Source: Streptomyces sp. YPW6 (GTDB taxonomy: Bacteria > Actinomycetota > Actinomycetes > Streptomycetales > Streptomycetaceae). From it: DNA of 64,000 nucleotides. The stretch lies in contig NZ_CP076457.1 in NCBI RefSeq assembly GCF_018866325.1, positions 4,995,001 through 5,059,000 on the forward strand, read 5' to 3'. Positions 58,516 through 64,000 of the stretch are shown one piece after another (within the stretch, counting starts at the first letter, position 1; every line of letters begins with the position of its first letter). The notes under the pieces were generated by a model, which had not been told where the DNA came from, did no database searches, and saw nothing but the letters and a program-made list of their open reading frames with translations. The translations under genes and the position numbers were made by a program.

Positions 58516-60021
58516 ATGGCAGCGCCTGAGCAGATCTGGGCGGACGCTGATCTCCTGACCCGTCGGCTCGCCGGGCTGGCGCTCAACCCGGCCGCGCCGG
58601 AGGACGTCCTGCTGCGGCTGCTCTCCGACGCTCCGCTCGCCGCACGGATGGTGCTCTGCCGGGACAGGGCCCTGCCCGACGCCGTCGTCGACGCCGTGAT
58701 CCAGCACCCTGACACCCGCACCCGCAGCTTCTTCGCCCGCAACCCCCATGTCGATCCGGCCCAGCGCGTTCGGCTCGTGGACGATCCCGAGTGGTTCGTC
58801 CGCGCCCACTTGGCTGATGGGCCGCGGGTTGCCGGCCCGGCCCGGCCCAGGCCGCTGCCCGACGAGGCTGTCGTCCACATGATCAGCACCTACGACAACG
58901 AGCTCCTGGGCGGCTTCTTCTACCAGCAGATCTCCGCCGGGCTGCGTCGCTCCATGCCCACCCATCCCGTGGCGGACGTTCGGCACTGGGGGGTCGGCGA
59001 GTGGAGGTCACTGGCCCCGGACACCCGAGCCGCCCTCCTCGCCGACCCGGACGCAGGGGTCCGGGAAGCGGCTCAGCAACACGTCCGGTACGAGGACCCG
59101 GCGTGGGTGGAGAGCGCGCTTCCTGACCGACCGTGCCACGGCCGTACCGACCTACTGCTCCACCGCCCCCTCACCCGGGCTGTGGTGGAGGGCGTCCTCG
59201 CGCGGCCCGTGGGCGAGGAGGACAAGGCGATGATCGCCGTCAACCCCACGCTTCCTCCCGACACGGTGGTCCTCCTCGCTGCCGATCCGGACCCGGAGGT
59301 ACGGGCCCGGATCGCGGAACGCGCGGATCTCGGCCCCGCCGAGCGCCGCACGCTCATGACGGACCCCGACCCTGACGTCCGGCTGGCCGTGTCCCTCCAC
59401 CCCGCGCTGAGCGAGGAGGAACGGGCCCGGATCGACTACCAGGTCCCCATGGACCACTTCTTCGTCCACTGCCCTGCGCCGGAGGCGCCCCGGGATCCAA
59501 GGGCCGTCCGGCGCGACGCGCTCTCCCGCCACCCGCTGCTGCGCCGGCGGGCGGCCAGTGACCATGTGCTGCCACCGGACCTCGTCGCACGCCTGGCCTC
59601 GGACGACGACCTCGGCGTACGCGTCCTGCTGGCACAGAACCACCCGGACGCCCCCGCGTCACTGCTGCTGCGCAGCTTCATCGAGTACACCGGCCCCGAG
59701 CGCAGCCACCTCACCACCCGGCCGAACTTCCCCACCGAGGGACTGGCCGTCTTCGCCGACCACGAGGACCCTGAGGTCCGGGCCTTGACCGCTCGCGCCC
59801 CCGAAACCGGGCCGACAACCGTGGCCCGGCTCACCGAGGACCCGGACCCTGCCGTGAGGGCCGCGGCGGCCCGCCACCCGAACCTTCCGCAGCCCCGGCT
59901 GGCGGCACTCCTCGACGACGAGGAGTTGGCCCACCATGCGGCGGCGAACGCGGCACTTCCCCCGGACACGATCCGCCGGCTTCTCCGAACGGGCGGATGG
60001 CGGGCAAGGCCGCCGGAGTAG
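58516..60021 (+). CDS. Leucine-rich-repeat-variant (LRV/HEAT-like) protein
   Basis: 501 aa from the ATG at 58516. The whole protein is made of about 24-residue helical repeats with the pattern LA-DPDPEVRA-iA-hPxLpp (for example LLAADPDPEVRARIAERADL, LMTDPDPDVRLAVSLHPALS, LTEDPDPAVRAAAARHPNLP). Such solenoids bind proteins. It is divergent from the Trypco1-protease pair, so it might be a sensor or target-binding partner, but solitary LRV proteins are common in Streptomyces. A longer start at 58468 or 58405 is possible. Confidence 0.8.
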   Translation: MAAPEQIWADADLLTRRLAGLALNPAAPEDVLLRLLSDAPLAARMVLCRDRALPDAVVDAVIQHPDTRTRSFFARNPHVDPAQRVRLVDDPEWFVRAHLADGPRVAGPARPRPLPDEAVVHMISTYDNELLGGFFYQQISAGLRRSMPTHPVADVRHWGVGEWRSLAPDTRAALLADPDAGVREAAQQHVRYEDPAWVESALPDRPCHGRTDLLLHRPLTRAVVEGVLARPVGEEDKAMIAVNPTLPPDTVVLLAADPDPEVRARIAERADLGPAERRTLMTDPDPDVRLAVSLHPALSEEERARIDYQVPMDHFFVHCPAPEAPRDPRAVRRDALSRHPLLRRRAASDHVLPPDLVARLASDDDLGVRVLLAQNHPDAPASLLLRSFIEYTGPERSHLTTRPNFPTEGLAVFADHEDPEVRALTARAPETGPTTVARLTEDPDPAVRAAAARHPNLPQPRLAALLDDEELAHHAAANAALPPDTIRRLLRTGGWRARPPE

Positions 60022-60062
60022 AAGAGATCCCGCCCCCGATCTTCGTCCCACCGTTGCCTGAA

Positions 60063-60079
60063 CTATCGAAATTCGATAG
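60063..60079. promoter_or_regulatory. Palindromic operator before the DUF2975/XRE pair
   Basis: ctatcga (60063-60069) and tcgatag (60073-60079) form a perfect inverted repeat with a 3-base centre in unusually AT-rich DNA, 36 bases before the DUF2975 start. It is probably the site of autoregulation by the XRE protein encoded in the same operon. Confidence 0.6.
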
Positions 60080-60114
60080 ATTCCCATCGTGGGTCGATGG
60101 GACAGGGAGAGGTC

Positions 60115-60606
60115 ATGGGAAAGCTGACCGTGCGGGCGCTGCGCGCCGTGCTCGTGGTGGTGCTTGCCGGCACCGTGTTCGTGCAGGCCTTCATGGCGTG
60201 GGCGCTGATCAGCGGGAACGACCCGGAGGACGGTTCGCTCCCGCTGACCCCGCTGCGCGTGATCACGATCCTGGGCATCGGGACGGCCCAGGTCGCCATG
60301 GTCTGCGTCTGGCGACTGGTGACGATGGTGCGCCGCGGCACCGTGTTCTCCCACGCCGCCTTCCGGTACGTGGACGCCATCATCGGCGCGATCGTCGCGG
60401 CCGCTCTCGTATGGTTCGCGGTCACGGCCGTCAACGCACCCGGCCAGCGGGACGACCCGGGTGTCACCCTCATCATGGGCGGGGTGGGCCTGGCCATCCT
60501 GGGAGTCGCGCTGATCGTGCTCGTCCTGCGGACGCTGCTCGCCCAGGCCGTCGCCCGTGACGTCGAGGCGACGGAGATGCAGGCCGAGTTGGACGAGGTG
60601 ATCTGA
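60115..60606 (+). CDS. DUF2975 membrane protein
   Basis: 163 aa with four membrane helices (AVLVVVLAGTVFVQAFMAWAL, VITILGIGTAQVAMVCVW, AIIGAIVAAALVWFAV, VGLAILGVALIVLVL). MVRRGTVFSHAAFRYVDAI is the conserved DUF2975 loop. The ATG at 60115 has agggagagg upstream. Its stop overlaps the XRE gene start (TGATG). This membrane-protein/XRE pair recurs in Gram-positive bacteria (yoaS/yozG-like) and its role is unknown. Confidence 0.9.
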   Translation: MGKLTVRALRAVLVVVLAGTVFVQAFMAWALISGNDPEDGSLPLTPLRVITILGIGTAQVAMVCVWRLVTMVRRGTVFSHAAFRYVDAIIGAIVAAALVWFAVTAVNAPGQRDDPGVTLIMGGVGLAILGVALIVLVLRTLLAQAVARDVEATEMQAELDEVI

Positions 60607-60881
60607 TGCCGATCGTCGTCGACATCGACGTGATGCTGGCCCGGCGGAAGATGTCCGTGGGTGAACTCGCGGACCGCGTGGGGATCACCCCTGCCAACCT
60701 CGCGGTACTCAAGAACGGCCGCGCGAAGGCGGTGCGCTTCTCGACGCTCGCCGCGCTCTGCGAGGTACTGACGTGCCAGCCTGGGGACCTGCTGCGCTGG
60801 GAGGCGGAGGACGCCGAGGGCGCGGTGGATGCCGAGGAAGTGGTGGGCGCCGACGGGGCCGTGGGCGCCCCGGCCGAGTGA
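60606..60881 (+). CDS. XRE-type transcriptional regulator (YozG-like)
   Basis: 91 aa. A Cro/CI helix-turn-helix fills residues 5-65: VDIDVMLARRKMSVGELADRVGITPANLAVLKNGRAKAVRFSTLAALCEVLTCQPGDLLRW. The remaining residues are Ala/Glu/Val-rich. It is translationally coupled to the DUF2975 protein and probably represses its own operon through the palindrome at 60063. Confidence 0.92.
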   Translation: MPIVVDIDVMLARRKMSVGELADRVGITPANLAVLKNGRAKAVRFSTLAALCEVLTCQPGDLLRWEAEDAEGAVDAEEVVGADGAVGAPAE

Positions 60882-61234
60882 ACGGTCTCCGCCGACAGGC
60901 CCGAGGCGGTGCGCCGACCGGCACGGCCGGGCGCCCGCACGAACAGCGGCACCCCGGGCTCACCCCCCTGTGCTGGACCGGGGCTGCCCCGGATGACCGG
61001 GCCGCCGCGCGAGAGGCCGGAGGGCGTCCGCCGCTACGGGGCGAGCGCGGTGTCACGTGATCGTCAGTGGCTTCCTCGGTGCCCGTGACGGCTTGGTGGG
61101 GAACCGGGGCTTCGCGTATGCGGGCGCCGAGGCTGCCGCTGACCGGTCCCGCAACGTGGGTACCCAGTCACAGCCGGGGGGGGGCGCTGGGCGAGGGTGG
61201 CGCTGCCCCGGGCCAGGACCTGCATTCCTCTCGG
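60882..61234. other. Gene-free stretch of 353 bases
   Basis: Several short ORFs exist on both strands but none has GC3 bias or an RBS. A run of nine G residues is at about 61175-61183. Nothing recognisable. Confidence 0.4.
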
Positions 61235-61684
61235 TCAGGCGGGCGGAAGAGGGCAGGGCAGCCCCGGATGGTGGTGGCTGAGGCAGCAGACCACCGAGAA
61301 GGAGATCAGGCTCTGGGACTTCGTGTAGTGGACCCAGCAGACGTCAACGCCCCGGGGGAGAGCGTCCATCGCGTACTCGATCTTGCCCTCAAGGGCGATG
61401 TGGGCCCGGCCGCCGTCGTCCCGGTCGGCGGGGGGATTCGCCTCGTACGTGCTCTTCAGCCAGGTGACGGCGCCCACCACACGGGTCCAGGTGCGCTCCA
61501 CCGCGGTCTGGTCCCGCCGCAGGAGCCAATGCCCGGTCATGAGGGGCGGCAGCGTCGAGGCGACGAACGCGCGGGTCTGTTCGGAGTTCAGTTCCGCACC
61601 CGGACGGCGTAGGGCCTCCTGGCCGTAGGCGTCCCTGCTGCCGGTCCACGGACCGTATCCGTGCCAGTGTCCTGACCAGGTCAT
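61235..61684 (-). CDS. Hypothetical protein with Cys/His/Pro-rich C-terminus
   Basis: 149 aa, no recognised domain. The body (TWSGHWHGYGPWTGSRDAYG ... TWTRVVGAVTWLKSTYEANP) is Trp-rich, and the end VVCCLSHHHPGLPCPLPPA has three Cys and three consecutive His. Codon bias is moderate, weaker in the last 30 codons. It is followed by nothing on the same strand. It could bind metal, or the tail could be an extension after loss of an earlier stop. Confidence 0.6.
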   Translation of the reverse strand: MTWSGHWHGYGPWTGSRDAYGQEALRRPGAELNSEQTRAFVASTLPPLMTGHWLLRRDQTAVERTWTRVVGAVTWLKSTYEANPPADRDDGGRAHIALEGKIEYAMDALPRGVDVCWVHYTKSQSLISFSVVCCLSHHHPGLPCPLPPA

Positions 61685-61774
61685 CTGCGCCCTTCGTTGG
61701 GGGAGACGGGCCGGCCCGGAGCATGTCCGGTCCGGCCCTTTACGTGGTGCTTCGTGCTCAGGAAGGGGGCCAGA

Positions 61775-62017
61775 CTAGAGGCTCAGGCCCCGGGTCCTGA
61801 CCCACCCGGTGGCGAAGTCGTCGAGCTCGCTCCCGGTGAAGCGCAGCTCCTTGCCCGCGCCCTCGGGCTTGCTGTCGCGGACCACGAAGGAGGCCTCGGT
61901 GCCGGGGATCGCGGCGAGGCTCACACAGGTCTCGTGGGGGCCGCCCGCGTTGCCCCCGCAGAAGTCGGCGAAGGCGTCGGCCGTGGGGGCCGACAGGGCG
62001 TAGAGGTTCCCGTCCAT
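61775..62017 (-). CDS. DUF397 domain-containing protein
   Basis: 80 aa. The motif order F..FCGGNAGGPHETCVSLAAIPGTEASFVVRDSK...ELRFTGSELDDFATGW is DUF397. Streptomyces encode many such proteins next to XRE-DUF5753 regulators (as in the WhiJ/BldB-type sets), where they are thought to modulate the regulator. The matching XRE gene here is 1.1 kb away at 63117. The N-terminal part (MDGNLYALSAPTADAFADFC) is a little divergent. ATG at 62017 with aaggaa upstream. Confidence 0.85.
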   Translation of the reverse strand: MDGNLYALSAPTADAFADFCGGNAGGPHETCVSLAAIPGTEASFVVRDSKPEGAGKELRFTGSELDDFATGWVRTRGLSL

Positions 62018-62213
62018 GGGAAAGTTCCTTCCGGTGCTGATGTCGCGGAGATTCGGTCTCCGCACCGTCGTGCTCCTGCACCCGCCCGGCTGCCGACCGT
62101 CCATGGAGACAGCCGGGCGGGGGTTTGTGGCGGGCTCGCCCGAGCTTTGCGCAAGCTGAGGCGGACCCGAGGTGGCCTGCGAACGGGGTCTGTTGGTACG
62201 TACGCCGACGACG

Positions 62214-62303
62214 TCAACGCTCGAACCACACCGCCGCCACGATCGATGAGCCGATGGCGGCGAGGCAGATGACGTACGCGATCTGCCGGGCCCGTTCACT
62301 CAT
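62214..62303 (-). CDS. 29-aa single-span membrane peptide
   Basis: MSERARQIAYVICLAAIGSS followed by IVAAVWFER: one membrane helix with charged ends. The ATG overlaps the stop of the DUF6415 gene (ATGA) and is preceded by GGAGGGGGA, so it is very likely translated by coupling. Too short for routine annotation. Function unknown. Confidence 0.68.
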   Translation of the reverse strand: MSERARQIAYVICLAAIGSSIVAAVWFER

Positions 62304-62812
62304 CCGTCCCCCTCCGGGAAGGGTGAAGCGAGTCCGGTAGGCACCACGTACGTTCCGGTGCGCTCGGTGAACTCTGGCGCGCGGCTGGGTCGGGGCCGAA
62401 CGGGGAGCGGAGGTCGATCTGCGGCTGCATCGGCAGACGACTCCTCGGGCTGCCCCCTCATGGCGATGAGTTTCCGCAGTACACGTGCCTGAGCGCGGAC
62501 GTGCGCGTATACCTCGTGAGAGTAGGCAGCTCGGCGCGGCGGGTTGTCGACGAGGTGGGTTACTTCGAGTCGGAAGCTGCGATCGGACGAGGTCAGGTCT
62601 GCTTCCACGGCGAAGACTTCGTCTGCGAAGGTGACGATCCTGCCACGTAGCAAAGAGACTGCCTCGTCCAGCGTTGAACGGGTCGTCGTACCCAACCGGA
62701 ACGCAAGTGCGCGGCGTACGTCGAGCTCCGCGCTGATCGCATCCTGAGGTAATCCTTCGGCTGCCGTATTGCCAGCCATCTCCGGTGGACTGTTGACCGG
62801 TTGGTGAGTCAT
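62300..62812 (-). CDS. DUF6415 family protein
   Basis: 170 aa. The helical core (LPQDAISAELDVRRALAFRLGTTTRSTLDEAVSLLRGRIVTFADEVFAVEADL and EVYAHVRAQARVLRKLI) fits the DUF6415 proteins, which are often annotated as natural-product-associated in Streptomyces; the assignment is from memory. The ATG at 62812 has AGGAGA six bases upstream. Its codon usage is less GC-rich than that of the core genes. It is coupled to the 29-aa peptide and divergent from the XRE gene. Confidence 0.75.
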   Translation of the reverse strand: MTHQPVNSPPEMAGNTAAEGLPQDAISAELDVRRALAFRLGTTTRSTLDEAVSLLRGRIVTFADEVFAVEADLTSSDRSFRLEVTHLVDNPPRRAAYSHEVYAHVRAQARVLRKLIAMRGQPEESSADAAADRPPLPVRPRPSRAPEFTERTGTYVVPTGLASPFPEGDG

Positions 62813-63116
62813 CACGATCTCCTGTGCCCAGGCGCGTAGCGCTCTTGATGTGCACACATGGGTGGCGAGTTCAGTTCGCGAACACCCGTGCGGGGACTGA
62901 GCGCAGCCATGTAGCTCCGTCACCAAGCCGCGTTCATGACCAGTCGGGCTGTCGGCTGCTGCTTCTCAACAGACTGCACCCAACTGGCGACTGTGTGCAA
63001 CACGATTAAGTGCAACGTTGAGATTTTTTAGCATTGGAAAACTCAACAGGCATATGACGAAACCCTGAACGGGCTCATGCGGCACACTGGTCCGCGGAGA
63101 AGGAGGGGAGCGACGG
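62813..63116. promoter_or_regulatory. AT-rich divergent promoter region of DUF6415 and XRE genes
   Basis: The 304-base gap has the lowest GC of the window around 62985-63060 (for example gattttttagcattgg), as is usual for promoters of these regulator sets. No coding frame. Exact -10/-35 boxes cannot be fixed by eye. Confidence 0.5.
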
Positions 63117-63980
63117 GTGGCACATCCTGAACCGAAGGTGCGAAAGAAGCGGCTCGGGTCTGAACTGCGCAGGCTTCGGGAGGAGTCCGGCATCAGCCTT
63201 CAACAGGCCGGTGAGACCGTCGACGGCGACAAGACGAAGATGAGTCGCATCGAGAACGGGCGGCAAGGGCTGCGGCCCCTGGAGCTGAAGACCCTGCTCG
63301 ACATGTACCAGGTTGATCCGCCCATGAGGGAAGCGCTGCTCGCCCTTCAGCGGCAGAGCAAGCAGAAGGGCTGGTGGTCGCAGCACTCGGACAAGCTCAA
63401 ACCAGACTTCCAAGAGCGACTCACGCTGGAGTCGGACGCCGTCCGGATCTACGCCTACCAGAGTGTGGTGGTCCCTGGCCTGCTTCAGACCGACGCGTAC
63501 GCCGAGGCGGTCATCCGCGGTACAGGGAGCAAGCGGATGAGCGATGAGGAAGTGCGGACGCTTGTCGACCTTCGCCTGGCCCGGCAGGCGATCTTTGATC
63601 GAGATGATGCGCCTCAATACCTCTGCATACTGGACGAGTCGGTGCTTCATCGTCAGGTGGGTGGTCCTGCCGTGACTGCTGCGCAGCTACGCAACCTCGT
63701 CGAGGTGTCCGACCGCCCTGGCATCGCGGTACAGGTGATCCCCTACTCGCAGGGCGCGTACGTAGGCATGGACGGTCCGTTCACCGTGTACTCGTATCCG
63801 GACCCGATGGAGCTGGACGTCGTCGGTCTCGACAATCTCGACGGCGGCCTGTACCTCGAAGAGACGGGGGCTGTGGAGAACTACCGCAGTGCCTTTGACC
63901 AGCTACGTGCAGCCGCTCTATCTTCGCGACAGTCCATGGATGTGATCTCACGCGTTGCGCGGGATCTTGAGAACGAGTAA
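63117..63980 (+). CDS. XRE-family regulator with DUF5753 domain
   Basis: 287 aa. N-terminal helix-turn-helix (about 10-65: LGSELRRLREESGISLQQAGETVDGDKTKMSRIENG), then the DUF5753/Scr1-type domain: DAVRIYAYQSVVVPGLLQTDAYAEAVI, DESVLHRQVGGPAV and QVIPYSQGAYVGMDGPFTV. Such proteins regulate differentiation and antibiotic genes together with DUF397 partners. GTG start at 63117 behind AAGGAGGGGAG. Codon use includes more A/T third positions than the core genes. The sequence after its stop (gaggctcacgatgatg) may start another DUF397 gene beyond the window. Confidence 0.92.
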   Translation: MAHPEPKVRKKRLGSELRRLREESGISLQQAGETVDGDKTKMSRIENGRQGLRPLELKTLLDMYQVDPPMREALLALQRQSKQKGWWSQHSDKLKPDFQERLTLESDAVRIYAYQSVVVPGLLQTDAYAEAVIRGTGSKRMSDEEVRTLVDLRLARQAIFDRDDAPQYLCILDESVLHRQVGGPAVTAAQLRNLVEVSDRPGIAVQVIPYSQGAYVGMDGPFTVYSYPDPMELDVVGLDNLDGGLYLEETGAVENYRSAFDQLRAAALSSRQSMDVISRVARDLENE

Positions 63981-64000
63981 GAGGCTCACGATGATGCGGC

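Overview
The window is about 70% or more GC, its codons end almost always in G or C, and it carries an SsgA-like sporulation protein, DasR-type operators, DUF397/XRE and DUF6415 genes and TTA-containing accessory genes. Together these point to a Streptomyces chromosome, probably a core region. From memory (not checked), the order hppD - ssgG - M6 protease - clpS - cysO/cysM - nagE2/nagE1/nagF - rph - rdgB - PBP resembles the SCO29xx part of S. coelicolor.

Layout. 1-2.3 kb (minus): an osmolyte (OpuC-like) ABC ATPase and permease behind a Lrp/AsnC regulator, divergent from hppD. 2.4-7.3 kb: hppD, a TPR membrane protein, a GlcD-type flavoprotein and ssgG. 7.5-13.4 kb: two RDD membrane proteins, a small membrane protein and a secreted M6 (InhA) protease. 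13.5-17.4 kb: nicotinamidase and nicotinate phosphoribosyltransferase, then clpS and a DUF2017 gene. 17.8-24.8 kb: an amino-acid permease and a JAMM/Mec peptidase; then a cobalamin-riboswitch-controlled ABC importer sits between mec and a cysteine leader peptide - cysO - cysM unit. 24.8-29.7 kb: a membrane-anchored PemK-like protein, an MBL hydrolase and the GlcNAc PTS genes with DasR (dre) sites. 29.8-38.2 kb: rph, a lipoprotein, rdgB, tRNA-Leu(TAG), an MHS transporter, bcp, a DUF3618 protein, a GroES-like protein, a guanidine-III riboswitch with a Gdx exporter, and a bifunctional PBP. 38.4-46.5 kb: a three-gene ABC-2 exporter, a DUF1707 protein, an SGNH esterase, a DUF445 protein and an alpha/beta hydrolase.

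From 46.7 kb the content is accessory. A five-gene oxidation/transamination/transport cassette (46.7-52.6 kb) begins with an AT-richer, TTA-containing, 2-oxoglutarate-dependent amino-acid hydroxylase. A frameshifted small gene, an HTH protein and an EEP-family nuclease/phosphatase follow. Next comes a trypsin-like protease with a Trypco1 partner, which is a known type of conflict-system module, divergent from a leucine-rich-repeat-variant protein. The window ends with a DUF2975/XRE pair and a DUF397 / 29-aa peptide / DUF6415 / XRE-DUF5753 set.

The most unusual pattern is shared by many spacers. They hold short degenerate tandem arrays whose unit copies the adjoining gene end, usually the last few codons with the stop, once or twice the start region. 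The clearest cases are 55066-55125 (four 15-bp copies of the last five codons of the EEP gene, stop included) and 50129-50185 (two 27-bp start-region copies plus a third GTG, all in frame). Others lie at 9.2, 10.2, 14.8, 22.2, 41.2 and 48.8 kb. I know of no described element that explains this.
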